Origin: Streptomyces sp. DSM 110735
Lineage (GTDB): Bacteria > Actinomycetota > Actinomycetes > Streptomycetales > Streptomycetaceae
Direction of reading: 5' to 3'
DNA length: 64,000 nucleotides
Assembly (NCBI RefSeq): GCF_016482685.1
Contig: NZ_JACYHF010000005.1
Location: forward strand, 327,702-391,701
The notes under the pieces were generated by a model. That model did no database searches. It was not told the DNA's origin and saw only the letters and a program-made list of their open reading frames with translations. A program made the position numbers and the translations under genes. This document shows positions 36,618 through 45,615 of this stretch, one piece after another (position 1 is the stretch's first letter; each line of letters starts with the position of its first letter).

Positions 36618-37829
36618 ATGGAGACTCCGGGGTCGCAGTCGTCGCTGCACCGAGCCAACCTGGAAAGAGTCGTACGGGCGGTGCGGCTCGCCGGGTCGCT
36701 CACACAGGCCGAGATCGCCCGCACGACCGGTCTGTCCGCCGCGACGGTCTCCAACATCGTGCGCGAGCTGAAGGACCACGGGACCGTGGAGGTCACGCCC
36801 ACGTCGGCCGGTGGCCGGCGGGCCCGCAGCGTGTCGCTGAGCGGGGACGCGGGCATCGTGATCGGCATCGACTTCGGGCACACGCACCTGCGCGTCGCGA
36901 TCGGCAACCTCGCGCACCAGGTGCTCGCCGAGGAGTCCGAGCCGCTGGATGTGGACGCCTCCTCCGCGCAGGGCTTCGACCGCGCCGAGGAGCTGGTGGA
37001 CCGGCTGATCGCGGCGACCGGGGTGGACCGGTCCAAGATTGCCGGGGTGGGTCTCGGCGTACCGGGACCGATCGACGTGGAGTCGGGCACGCTCGGCTCG
37101 ACCTCGATCCTGCCGGGCTGGGGCGGCACCAAACCCGCCGACGAGCTGCGCGAACGCCTCGGCGTCCCGGTCCACGTGGACAACGACGCCAATCTCGGCG
37201 CCCTCGGCGAGCTGGTCTGGGGCAGCGGCAAGGGCGTGCGCGACCTGGCGTACATCAAGGTGGCCAGCGGCGTCGGTGCCGGTCTGGTGATCGACGGCAA
37301 GATCTACCGGGGTCCGGGCGGGACGGCCGGTGAGATCGGGCACATCACCATCGACGAGTCGGGTCCGGTGTGCCGCTGCGGCAACCGCGGCTGCCTGGAG
37401 ACCTTCACCGCCGCGCGGTACGTCCTGCCGCTGCTCCAGCCGAGCCACGGCAGCGCGCTGACGATGGAGGGCGTCGTGCGTCTCGCGCGGGACGGAGACC
37501 CCGGCTGCCGGCGTGTGATCGCCGACGTGGGGCGGCACGTGGGCAGCGGAGTGGCCAATCTCTGCAACCTGCTGAACCCCAGCCGGGTCGTCCTGGGCGG
37601 CGATCTGGCCGAGGCGGGCGAACTCGTCCTCGGACCCATCCGGGAGGCGGTGGGACGCTATGCGATTCCCAGTGCGAGCCGTCAACTGTCTATTCTTCCA
37701 GGGGCACTTGGCGGTCGAGCCGAGGTGCTCGGCGCCCTCGCCCTCGCGCTCAGCGAAATGGGCGATTCGACCCTTCTGGACGGTTCCGCGACAGCCGCCC
37801 TGCCTGTCGTCGCGCCTGCGTTCACTTAA
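36618..37829 (+). CDS. rok7B7: ROK family transcriptional regulator, Rok7B7-like
   Basis: A 403-aa ROK protein. An N-terminal MarR-like winged helix (LTQAEIARTTGLSAATVSNIVRELKDHGTVEVT) is joined to a sugar-kinase-like core (GIVIGIDFGHTHLRVAIG, GVGLGVPGPIDVESG, HVDNDANLGALGE, ASGVGAGLVIDG). The ROK zinc site CRCGNRGCLE is complete. ATG 36618 (METPGSQSSLHRANLER) matches the S. coelicolor protein as I remember it; ATG 36597 would add seven residues. Rok7B7 is reported to influence xylose uptake, carbon catabolite repression and antibiotic production. It lies between ngcEFG and xylFGH on the same strand and probably controls both. Confidence 0.92.
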   Translation: METPGSQSSLHRANLERVVRAVRLAGSLTQAEIARTTGLSAATVSNIVRELKDHGTVEVTPTSAGGRRARSVSLSGDAGIVIGIDFGHTHLRVAIGNLAHQVLAEESEPLDVDASSAQGFDRAEELVDRLIAATGVDRSKIAGVGLGVPGPIDVESGTLGSTSILPGWGGTKPADELRERLGVPVHVDNDANLGALGELVWGSGKGVRDLAYIKVASGVGAGLVIDGKIYRGPGGTAGEIGHITIDESGPVCRCGNRGCLETFTAARYVLPLLQPSHGSALTMEGVVRLARDGDPGCRRVIADVGRHVGSGVANLCNLLNPSRVVLGGDLAEAGELVLGPIREAVGRYAIPSASRQLSILPGALGGRAEVLGALALALSEMGDSTLLDGSATAALPVVAPAFT

Positions 37830-37856
37830 ACAACGATTGGCACCGTTGCCATCTCG

Positions 37857-37875
37857 TTAAGAATTTACTTCTTGA
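37857..37875. promoter_or_regulatory. Imperfect palindrome upstream of xylF
   Basis: TTAAGAATTTACTTCTTGA has 7-bp arms with one mismatch, 76 bp upstream of the xylF GTG. XylR-type ROK regulators bind A/T-rich inverted repeats of this sort, so it is a candidate Rok7B7 site. It stands out as A/T-rich in a GC-rich region. Function is inferred. Confidence 0.45.
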
Positions 37876-37950
37876 CGCCGAACGCGTGGCCGAGTTGACT
37901 TCCAGCCACCTCGGCCGCAACGACGCGGCCTCGTCAGGGAGGTTTCTGAA

Positions 37951-39060
37951 GTGAACACGCGTATGCGTCGTGCGGCCTTCGCCGTTGCTGCTGGTGCCAT
38001 GGCCGTCTCGCTCGCCGCTTGTGGCAGCGCCAAGGAGTCCAGCGGCGGCGCCTCGAAGTCCGCGGACACCAAGAAGGGCGACGCGATCAAGGTCGGTCTG
38101 CTCCTTCCGGAGAACCAGACCGCGCGTTACGAGAAGTTCGACCGTCCGCTGATCGAGAAGAAGGTCTCGGAGCTGACGAACGGCAAGGGCAAGGTCGTCT
38201 ACGCCAACGCCAAGCAGGACGCGACGCTGCAGAGCCAGCAGGTCGAGACCATGATCACCAACAAGGTGGACGTCCTGGTCATCGACGCGGTGGACGCCGC
38301 GGCCATCAAGAACTCGGTGCAGAAGGCCAAGGACGCGGGCATCCCCGTGGTGGCCTACGACCGCCTGGCGCAGGGCCCGATCTCCGCCTACACCTCGTTC
38401 GACAACGAGACCGTCGGCAAGACCCAGGGCGAGGCGCTGCTCAAGGCGCTGGGCTCCAAGGCCAAGTCCGGCAAGATCGTCATGATGAACGGCTCCTCCA
38501 CCGACCCGAACGCCGCGCAGTTCAAGAAGGGCGCCCACGAGGTGCTCGACGGCAAGGTCAAGGTCGGCAAGGAGTACGACACCAAGGAGTGGAAGCCGGA
38601 GAACGCCAACTCCAACATGGAGGGCGCGATCTCCGCTCTGGGCAAGAAGAACATCATCGGCGTCTACTCCGCCAACGACGGCATGGCCGGCGGTATCATC
38701 ACCGCCCTCAAGCAGGCCGGCATCAACGTCCCGGTCACCGGCCAGGACGCGGAGCTGGCGGGCGTGCAGCGCATCGTCGCCGGTTCGCAGTTCATGAGCG
38801 TCTACAAGCCGTACGCCCCGGAGGCCGCCGCCGCCGCCGAGATGGCCGTGGACCTCGCCCAGGGCAAGTCCCTCGACTCCGTCGCCAAGGACAAGGTCGA
38901 CAGCCCCACCACGAAGGGTGTCCCCTCGGTCCTCGTCGCCGTCACCTCGCTGACGAAGGACAACATCAAGGACACCGTCGTCAAGGACGGCGTGTACACC
39001 ATCGCCGACATCTGCACGGCTCAGTACAAGGCCGCCTGCGCCAAGGCCGGCCTGAAGTAA
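37951..39060 (+). CDS. xylF: Xylose-type ABC importer binding lipoprotein
   Basis: A 369-aa sugar-binding lipoprotein of the RbsB/XylF class. The signal peptide ends in lipobox LAAC. Conserved segments are KVGLLLPENQTARYEKFDRPLIE, LVIDAVDAAAIKNSVQKAKDAGIPVVAYDR and VPVTGQDAELAGVQRIVAGSQFMSVYKP. The GTG start at 37951 has GGGAGG about 10 bp upstream. Xylose is the likely main substrate from family and context, but related pentoses are not excluded. The ROK gene ends 121 bp upstream. Confidence 0.93.
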   Translation: MNTRMRRAAFAVAAGAMAVSLAACGSAKESSGGASKSADTKKGDAIKVGLLLPENQTARYEKFDRPLIEKKVSELTNGKGKVVYANAKQDATLQSQQVETMITNKVDVLVIDAVDAAAIKNSVQKAKDAGIPVVAYDRLAQGPISAYTSFDNETVGKTQGEALLKALGSKAKSGKIVMMNGSSTDPNAAQFKKGAHEVLDGKVKVGKEYDTKEWKPENANSNMEGAISALGKKNIIGVYSANDGMAGGIITALKQAGINVPVTGQDAELAGVQRIVAGSQFMSVYKPYAPEAAAAAEMAVDLAQGKSLDSVAKDKVDSPTTKGVPSVLVAVTSLTKDNIKDTVVKDGVYTIADICTAQYKAACAKAGLK

Positions 39061-39252
39061 GCGCCGCCGCCCCGCCCGGGGGCCGGACTCCGCCGTGAGT
39101 CCCGCCCCCGGTCGGCCCGCAGGCCGCACCAGGCTCCTCCGGCGCCCCGCGCCACACACAGCCCCGCAAGCTCGTCGCGGGGCGCCGGACGGAATTCCCC
39201 CAAACTTCTGCACAACCTCCCGCCGGGTCAGGCGGCGAAGGAGTTGGTTCAC

Positions 39253-40035
39253 GTGTCCGCTACGCCCGTGCTGGCGTTGCGCGGAGTCTCCAAGCGATTC
39301 GGTGCCGTCCAGGCGCTCACCGATGTCACGCTGGAGGTCCACGCCGGTGAGGTGGTCGCCCTGGTGGGCGACAACGGTGCCGGAAAGTCCACGCTGGTGA
39401 AGACGATCGCCGGTGTGCACCCCATCGACGAGGGCGTCATCGAGTGGGAGGGCAAGACCGTCCAGGTCAACAAGCCCCACGACGCCCAGAACCTGGGCAT
39501 CGCCACGGTGTACCAGGACCTCGCGCTGTGCGACAACATCGACGTCGTCGGCAACCTCTACCTCGGCCGTGAGCTGCGCCGCACCGGCGTGCTGGACGAG
39601 GTGGAGATGGAGCGGCGCTCGCGCGAGCTGCTGGACCAGCTCTCGATCCGCATCCCCAGCGTCCGCATCCCGATCGCCTCGCTCTCCGGCGGTCAGCGGC
39701 AGGTCGTGGCCATCGCCCGCTCCATGCTCGGCGAGCCCAAGCTGGTGATCCTCGACGAGCCCACCGCCGCGCTCGGCGTCGAGCAGACCGCCCAGGTCCT
39801 CGACCTGGTCGAGCGGCTGCGGGAGCGCGGCCACGCCGTGATCCTCATCAGCCACAACATGGCCGACGTCAAGGCGGTCGCCGACAAGGTGGCCGTTCTG
39901 CGACTGGGCCGCAACAACGGCGTCTTCGAGGTCAAGTCGACCTCTCAGGAAGAGATCATCTCCGCCATCACCGGCGCCACGGACAATGCCGTCACCCGTC
40001 GTGCGGCGCGCACCAATGGGGAGAGCACGAAGTGA
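39253..40035 (+). CDS. xylG: Xylose-type ABC importer ATPase
   Basis: A 260-aa ABC ATPase. Walker A GDNGAGKST, signature LSGGQRQ, Walker B LVILDEPTAALG and switch His SHNMADV are all present. Unlike the E. coli XylG, which is a fused double ATPase of ~510 aa, this is a single-domain form, the usual state for Streptomyces XylG. GTG 39253 is chosen because GAAGGAG ends 9 bp upstream; TTG 39244 is a less likely alternative. Its TGA overlaps the GTG of xylH. Confidence 0.93.
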   Translation: MSATPVLALRGVSKRFGAVQALTDVTLEVHAGEVVALVGDNGAGKSTLVKTIAGVHPIDEGVIEWEGKTVQVNKPHDAQNLGIATVYQDLALCDNIDVVGNLYLGRELRRTGVLDEVEMERRSRELLDQLSIRIPSVRIPIASLSGGQRQVVAIARSMLGEPKLVILDEPTAALGVEQTAQVLDLVERLRERGHAVILISHNMADVKAVADKVAVLRLGRNNGVFEVKSTSQEEIISAITGATDNAVTRRAARTNGESTK

Positions 40036-41324
40036 GCATCGACAAGACCTCCACGTCCTCGGGGGGCGCGGCCGTGGCGAACCCGGAGGCCGCTCCCGGC
40101 GCCGGTGTCGCCGTCGACCCCCGGCTGCTGGTGCGCGAGCAGGGACTCGCGGGCTACGTCGGCGAGTTCAAGCGCAAGATGAAGGCAGGCGACCTGGGCT
40201 CGATGCCCGTCGTCGTCGGACTCATCGTCATCTGGATCATCTTCCAGAGCCTGAACTCCAACTTCCTCACCGCCGGCAACCTCTCCGACATCTCCGTCGC
40301 CATGGTCGGCACGGGCATGATCGCGGTCGGCATCGTGTTCGTCCTGCTGCTCGGTGAGATCGACCTCTCGGTCGGCTCCCTCTCCGGTGTCGCGGGCGCG
40401 ACCTTCGCGGTGCTGAACATCACCAACGGCATGAACGAGGTGCTGGCCTTCGTGCTGGCGATCCTCACCGGCACCGTCGCCGGTGCCGTCCAGGGCTTCT
40501 TCTTCGCCAAGATCGGTGTGCCCGCCTTCGCGGTCACCCTGGCGGGTCTGCTGTTCTGGAACGGCCTGATGCTCAAGATCCTGGGCGACAACGGCACGAT
40601 CAACCTCAACAGCGACGGCCTCGTGGCCAACCTGACGAGCTACTACTTCTCCGACGTGGCCGCCGCCTACGGCCTGGCCGCCGTGGTGACCGTGCTCTTC
40701 TTCCTCAACTCCTTCCTCGGCAACAAGCGCCGCGAGGCCGCCGGTGTGCCGTCGAAGCCGCTGAGCGAGACGATCCTGCGCACCGTGCTGCTCGGCGTCC
40801 TCTCCTTCGCCGTCGCGATCGTGTTCAACCAGTACAAGGGTCTGCCCCTGGCTGTCGTGATCTTCGTCGCGATCCTCTTCGTCACCGACTTCGTGCTGCG
40901 CCGCACGGCCTACGGCCGCAAGGTGTTCGCGCTCGGCGGCAGCGTCGAGGCGTCCCGCCGTGCCGGTATCAACGTGGACCTGGTCCGCATCTCGGTGTTC
41001 GCCATCTCCGGCACCTTCGCGGCGCTTGGCGGTCTGTTCATCGCCTCCAAGATCGCCTCCGCCAACCAGGGCGCCGGTGGCGGTGACCTGCTGATGAACG
41101 CCATCGCGGCGGCCGTCATCGGTGGCACGTCCCTCTTCGGCGGTCGCGGCCGCACCTGGAACGCGCTCCTCGGCGTGCTGGTCATCGTCTCGATCCAGTA
41201 CGGTCTGGCCCTCCAGGGCATCCCCTCGCCGGTGCAGTACATGATCACCGGTGGCGTCCTGCTGGCGACCGTCGTCATCGACGCCGTCACCCGCAAGACC
41301 CAGAAGTCGGCCGGCCGCGCGTAA
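40032..41324 (+). CDS. xylH: Xylose-type ABC importer permease
   Basis: A 430-aa permease of the RbsC/XylH family with about ten helices. Family markers are LLLGEIDLSVGSLSG, YGRKVFALGGSVEASRRAGI and AVIGGTSLFGGRGR. A central hydrophilic stretch (LGNKRREAAGVPSKPLSET) matches the XylH type. The first ~50 residues are polar and cytoplasmic. It overlaps xylG by 4 bp (GTGA) and is followed by a terminator at 41341-41366, ending the operon. Confidence 0.93.
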   Translation: MSIDKTSTSSGGAAVANPEAAPGAGVAVDPRLLVREQGLAGYVGEFKRKMKAGDLGSMPVVVGLIVIWIIFQSLNSNFLTAGNLSDISVAMVGTGMIAVGIVFVLLLGEIDLSVGSLSGVAGATFAVLNITNGMNEVLAFVLAILTGTVAGAVQGFFFAKIGVPAFAVTLAGLLFWNGLMLKILGDNGTINLNSDGLVANLTSYYFSDVAAAYGLAAVVTVLFFLNSFLGNKRREAAGVPSKPLSETILRTVLLGVLSFAVAIVFNQYKGLPLAVVIFVAILFVTDFVLRRTAYGRKVFALGGSVEASRRAGINVDLVRISVFAISGTFAALGGLFIASKIASANQGAGGGDLLMNAIAAAVIGGTSLFGGRGRTWNALLGVLVIVSIQYGLALQGIPSPVQYMITGGVLLATVVIDAVTRKTQKSAGRA

Positions 41325-41340
41325 GCGAAGCTGGCACAGG

Positions 41341-41366
41341 GGCCCGGCGCAACGGAGCGCCGGGCC
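41341..41366 (+). terminator. Terminator after xylH
   Basis: GGCCCGGCGC (41341-41350), loop AACGGA and GCGCCGGGCC (41357-41366), followed by TCTTC. A perfect 10-bp stem. Confidence 0.85.
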
Positions 41367-41513
41367 TCTTCGGCGTCTCCGGCCCCTTCGGGACCCACGG
41401 AGCCCCTGGTGAAACAACCATGGGCACGCCCGGACACCGGCGGCCGGAGCGGAACATTAGACTCATCAAGCCCGGCAACAGCTCGATCAGCTCTTATCTG
41501 CAAGGAGGCACGG

Positions 41514-43433
41514 GTGCCGCTGCTGACCCGCATCACGGGACCGCGCGATCTGGACCGGCTCAGCCTGGAGGAGCTGAACCTGCTGGCAGAGGAGATCCGG
41601 ACCTTCCTCGTCGAGGCCGTCTCCAAGACCGGCGGCCACCTCGGTCCCAACCTCGGTGTGGTCGAGCTGACCATCGCCATGCACCGGGTGTTCCACTCGC
41701 CCAAGGACAAGGTGCTGTGGGACACCGGCCACCAGTCCTACGTGCACAAACTGCTCACGGGCCGCCAGGACTTCTCCCGCCTGAAGATGAAGGGCGGTCT
41801 GTCCGGCTACCCCGCGCAGAGCGAGTCCGAGCACGACGTCATCGAGAACAGCCACGCCTCCACCGTGCTCGGCTGGGCCGACGGCATCGCCAAGGCCAAC
41901 GAGCTGAAGCAGCGCGACAGCCACGTCGTCGCCGTCATCGGTGACGGCGCGCTGACCGGCGGCATGGCCTGGGAGGCGCTGAACAACATCGCCGAGGCCA
42001 AGGACCGCCCGCTCGTCATCGTCGTCAACGACAACGAGCGCTCCTACGCGCCCACCATCGGCGGTCTCGCCAACCACCTGGCCACCCTGCGCACCACCGA
42101 CGGCTACGAGCGCTTCCTCGCCCGCACCAAGGACCTGCTCGACCGCACCCCGGTCGTCGGCCGCCCGCTCTACGACACCCTGCACGGCGCCAAGAAGGGG
42201 CTGAAGGACTTCATCGCCCCGCAGGGCATGTTCGAGGACCTGGGACTGAAGTACGTCGGCCCCATCGACGGCCACGACATCGAGGCGCTGGAGTCCGCGC
42301 TCGCCCGCGCCAAGCGGTTCGGCGGTCCGGTCATCGTGCACTGCCTCACCGAGAAGGGCCGCGGCTACCAGCCCGCCCTCCAGGACGAGGCGGACCGCTT
42401 CCACGCCGTCGGCAAGATCCACCCCGACACCGGTCTGCCGATCGCCACCTCCGGCGCCGACTGGACCTCCGTCTTCGGCGAGGAGATGGTCAAGCTCGGC
42501 GAGGAGCGCGAGGACGTCGTCGCCATCACGGCGGCCATGCTCCAGCCGGTCGGTCTGGACAAGTTCGCCAAGCGCTTCCCCGACCGCGTCTACGACGTCG
42601 GCATCGCCGAGCAGCACGGCGCCGTCTCGGCCGCCGGTCTCGCCCACGGCGGCGTGCACCCCGTCTTCGCGGTCTACGCCACGTTCCTCAACCGCGCCTT
42701 CGACCAGGTCCTGATGGACGTGGCCCTGCACAAGTGCGGGGTCACCTTCGTCCTAGACCGCGCGGGCGTCACCGGCACCGACGGCGCCTCCCACAACGGC
42801 ATGTGGGACATGTCCATCCTCCAGGTCGTCCCCGGGCTGCGGCTCGCCGCGCCGCGCGACGCCGACCAGGTGCGCGCCCAGTTGCGCGAGGCCGTCGCCG
42901 TCGAGGACGCCCCCACCGTGGTCCGCTTCTCCAAGGGCGCCGTCGGTCCCGCCGTACCCGCCCTGCGCAAGGTCGGCGGCATGGACGTGCTGCGCGAGCC
43001 CGGCGCCGACCGGCCCGACGTGCTCCTGGTCTCCGTCGGCGCGCTCGCCCCGATGTGCCTGGAGATCGCGGACCTGCTCGACAAGCAGGGCATCTCCACC
43101 ACCGTCGTCGACCCCCGCTGGGTCAAGCCGGTCGACGAGGCGATGGCCCCGCTCGCCAACGAGCACCGCGTCGTCGTCACCGTCGAGGACAACAGCCGCG
43201 TCGGCGGTGTCGGCTCCGCGATCGCCCAGGCGCTGCGCGACGCGGGCGTGGACGTGCCGCTGCGCGACTTCGGCATCCCGCCGCGCTTCCTCGACCACGC
43301 CTCGCGCGCCGAGGTCATGGCAGAGATCGGGCTCACCGCTCCGGACATCGCCCGTCAGGTCACCGGCCTGGTCGCCAAGCTGGACGGTCGCTTCGAGGAC
43401 AGTGCCGCCGCCGTGGAGTCCGCGCGCGACTAG
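41514..43433 (+). CDS. dxs: 1-deoxy-D-xylulose-5-phosphate synthase
   Basis: A 639-aa thiamine-diphosphate enzyme, the first step of the MEP isoprenoid pathway (pyruvate + glyceraldehyde 3-phosphate to DXP). The TPP motif [16 protein letters not shown]...VVNDN, the His motif [10 protein letters not shown], and the transketolase C-terminal parts ([33 protein letters not shown]) are all present. The GTG start at 41514 is preceded by AAGGAGG (41502-41508). It follows the xyl operon on the same strand after a terminator, so it has its own promoter. S. coelicolor carries two dxs genes, and the xyl-adjacent copy matches this one. Confidence 0.97.
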   Translation: MPLLTRITGPRDLDRLSLEELNLLAEEIRTFLVEAVSKTGGHLGPNLGVVELTIAMHRVFHSPKDKVLWDTGHQSYVHKLLTGRQDFSRLKMKGGLSGYPAQSESEHDVIENSHASTVLGWADGIAKANELKQRDSHVVAVIGDGALTGGMAWEALNNIAEAKDRPLVIVVNDNERSYAPTIGGLANHLATLRTTDGYERFLARTKDLLDRTPVVGRPLYDTLHGAKKGLKDFIAPQGMFEDLGLKYVGPIDGHDIEALESALARAKRFGGPVIVHCLTEKGRGYQPALQDEADRFHAVGKIHPDTGLPIATSGADWTSVFGEEMVKLGEEREDVVAITAAMLQPVGLDKFAKRFPDRVYDVGIAEQHGAVSAAGLAHGGVHPVFAVYATFLNRAFDQVLMDVALHKCGVTFVLDRAGVTGTDGASHNGMWDMSILQVVPGLRLAAPRDADQVRAQLREAVAVEDAPTVVRFSKGAVGPAVPALRKVGGMDVLREPGADRPDVLLVSVGALAPMCLEIADLLDKQGISTTVVDPRWVKPVDEAMAPLANEHRVVVTVEDNSRVGGVGSAIAQALRDAGVDVPLRDFGIPPRFLDHASRAEVMAEIGLTAPDIARQVTGLVAKLDGRFEDSAAAVESARD

Positions 43434-43441
43434 TCGCGACA

Positions 43442-43467
43442 GGAGCGCGCGGGCGGACGCGCGCTCC
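43442..43467 (+). terminator. Terminator after dxs
   Basis: GGAGCGCGCG (43442-43451), loop GGCGGA, CGCGCGCTCC (43458-43467). A perfect 10-bp stem 8 bp past the stop. A second, longer hairpin follows at 43482-43521. Confidence 0.8.
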
Positions 43468-43481
43468 AGGAACAACCCTTC

Positions 43482-43521
43482 GGGCCGGTTTCGCCGCCTC
43501 TCCAGGTGGCGGAACCGGCCC
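43482..43521 (+). promoter_or_regulatory. Second hairpin between dxs and the APC permease
   Basis: GGGCCGGTTTCGCCGCC (43482-43498) faces GGTGGCGGAACCGGCCC (43505-43521); the 17-bp stem has one G-U pair and one mismatch. It may be a backup terminator for dxs or an attenuator in the leader of the permease gene, 88 bp upstream of its start. Confidence 0.55.
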
Positions 43522-43608
43522 GCCTGCGTGAACCTGCCAGTGCCGGGCACACGAATCCCCGGCCCTCTCGATCATGTCGAGGTCGACGAGCGTGGGAGGT
43601 AGATAGGT

Positions 43609-45123
43609 GTGAGCACGCTCTTCCGGACGAAGAACGTCGAGCAGTCCATCCGGGACACGGAAGAACCGGAGCATTCCCTCAAGAAGTCCCTCTCCGCCCT
43701 CGACCTGACCGTCTTCGGCGTCGGTGTCATCATCGGCACCGGCATTTTCGTCCTCACCGGCCAGGTGGCGAAGAACAACGCGGGCCCCGCGGTCGCGCTG
43801 TCCTTCGTCGTGGCCGGCATCGTCTGCGGTCTGGCGGCGCTCTGCTACGCCGAGTTCGCCTCGACGGTCCCGGTCGCCGGGTCGGCGTACACCTTCTCGT
43901 ACGCCTCCCTGGGCGAACTGCCCGCCTGGATCATCGGCTGGGACCTGGTCCTGGAGTTCGCGCTGGGCACGGCGGTGGTGGCGGTCGGCTGGTCCGGCTA
44001 CATCCGCTCGCTCCTTGACAGTTGGGGTGCGACCCTGCCGCCGTACCTCTCCGGCCGGGACGGCGCCACCGGGTTCGGGTTCGACGTGCTCGCCGCGGCG
44101 CTGGTGCTGCTGCTGACCGTCGTGCTGGTCGTCGGCATGAAGCTCTCGGCGCGGATCACCTCCGTGGTCGTCGCCATCAAGGTGATCGTGGTGCTCATCG
44201 TGATCATCGGTGGCGCCTTCTTCGTCACGGGCTCCAACTACGACCCGTTCATCCCGCCGGCCCAACCCGCCAAGGCGGGCGGCGACCTGAGCGCCCCGCT
44301 GATCCAGCTCATGTTCGGCTGGGCACCGGCGAACTTCGGGGTGATGGGCATCTTCACCGCCGCCTCGGTGGTGTTCTTCGCGTTCATCGGCTTCGACATC
44401 GTCGCCACCGCCGCCGAGGAGACCCGCAACCCGCAGCGCGACATGCCGCGCGGCATCCTCGGCTCGCTGATCATCTGCACCCTGCTCTACGTCGCCGTGT
44501 CCATCGTGGTGACCGGGATGGTGAAGTACAGCAAGCTCTCCATCGAGGCACCGCTCGCGGACGCCTTCAAATCACTCGGGCATCCCTGGTTCGCGGGGGT
44601 CATCAGCTTCGGCGCGGTGATCGGTCTGACGACCGTGTGCATGATCCTGCTGCTCGGTCAGACCCGGGTGTTCTTCGCGATGAGCCGGGACGGACTGCTG
44701 CCCCGCTTCTTCTCCCGCGTCCACCCGCGCTTCCGCACCCCGCACCGGCCGACCATCCTGCTCGGCGTGATCATCGCGATCATCGCGGGATTCACCAGCC
44801 TGAGCGAGCTGGCGGAGCTGGTGAACATCGGCACGCTGTTCGCGTTCGTCGTCGTCGCGCTCAGCGTGATCATCCTGCGCAGGACCCGCCCCGACCTGCC
44901 CCGCGCGTTCCGCACCCCCTGGGTGCCGTTCCTGCCGATCCTGTCGGTGTGCGCCTCGCTGTGGCTGATGCTCAACCTGCCCGCCGAGACCTGGCTCCGC
45001 TTCGCCATCTGGATGGCGATCGGCTTCGTCGTCTACTTCGCCTACGGCCGCACGCACAGCCGCCTCGCGGTACGGCAGCGGGAGGAGGCGGAGGAGACGC
45101 CCTCGGAGGGCGGCGCCCGCTGA
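43609..45123 (+). CDS. APC family amino acid permease
   Basis: A 504-aa transporter with 12 or more helices. The APC start motif VFGVGVIIGTGIFVLTGQVA, the consensus FFAFIGFDIVATAAEETRNPQRDMPRGI and the C-terminal PTILLGVIIAIIAGF match the cationic amino-acid transporter (YfnA/CAT-like) branch. Substrate is probably a basic or small neutral amino acid. The GTG start at 43609 has GGGAGG about 14 bp upstream. Located after dxs, with no evident functional link. Confidence 0.92.
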   Translation: MSTLFRTKNVEQSIRDTEEPEHSLKKSLSALDLTVFGVGVIIGTGIFVLTGQVAKNNAGPAVALSFVVAGIVCGLAALCYAEFASTVPVAGSAYTFSYASLGELPAWIIGWDLVLEFALGTAVVAVGWSGYIRSLLDSWGATLPPYLSGRDGATGFGFDVLAAALVLLLTVVLVVGMKLSARITSVVVAIKVIVVLIVIIGGAFFVTGSNYDPFIPPAQPAKAGGDLSAPLIQLMFGWAPANFGVMGIFTAASVVFFAFIGFDIVATAAEETRNPQRDMPRGILGSLIICTLLYVAVSIVVTGMVKYSKLSIEAPLADAFKSLGHPWFAGVISFGAVIGLTTVCMILLLGQTRVFFAMSRDGLLPRFFSRVHPRFRTPHRPTILLGVIIAIIAGFTSLSELAELVNIGTLFAFVVVALSVIILRRTRPDLPRAFRTPWVPFLPILSVCASLWLMLNLPAETWLRFAIWMAIGFVVYFAYGRTHSRLAVRQREEAEETPSEGGAR

Positions 45124-45150
45124 AGCCCGGACGAGCCCTGGCGGCGGGGC

Positions 45151-45543
45151 TCAGCCGAGAGCCGTACGGGGACCGGAGACGTCCGCGCCCAGGTCGCCCA
45201 CCCGGCGCCGCAGTTCGCGGTCGGCCGTGACCACCAGACGGTCGCGGTCGCCCGCACCGGCGACCAGCTCCACGATCCAGTCGTCGCCGCTGCCGGGAGC
45301 GGACTCCACCCGCACCCCGGGCACCGACTCGACCCCGCGCGCCGCGCCCTCCACGACGAGCACGATCTCCACGTCGTCCGTGCGCCCGGGCAGTCCGTCG
45401 GCGGCCAGCCGGTCCCGCAGCCGCTCGGCGGCGCCCTTGCGGTCGCGCCACCAGCCGTCGGGGCGTGAACCGACGACGTTCGCGCAGTCCACGATCGCGA
45501 GGAGCGGGCCGTCCTGGTCAGCGTTGCCTTGCACGTCGTCCAT
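45151..45543 (-). CDS. NYN/PIN-like domain protein
   Basis: A 130-aa protein of the NYN (PIN-like) nuclease type. The first acidic motif is LLAIVDCANVVGSRPDGWW (D19, N22), a middle strand EIVLVVEGAARG and the last acidic motif DRLVVTADRELRRRV. These place three or four acidic residues as in metal-dependent RNases. Start ATG 45543. It is divergent from the propeller protein (72 bp between starts) and convergent with the APC permease. RNA target unknown. Confidence 0.8.
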   Translation of the reverse strand: MDDVQGNADQDGPLLAIVDCANVVGSRPDGWWRDRKGAAERLRDRLAADGLPGRTDDVEIVLVVEGAARGVESVPGVRVESAPGSGDDWIVELVAGAGDRDRLVVTADRELRRRVGDLGADVSGPRTALG

Positions 45544-45615
45544 GCCTCCAGCGTCCCACGCCCGTGCCGAGGGGGCGCGGGACAGCGCCCGGACCGGGCC
45601 GTTTATGGTGATTCT

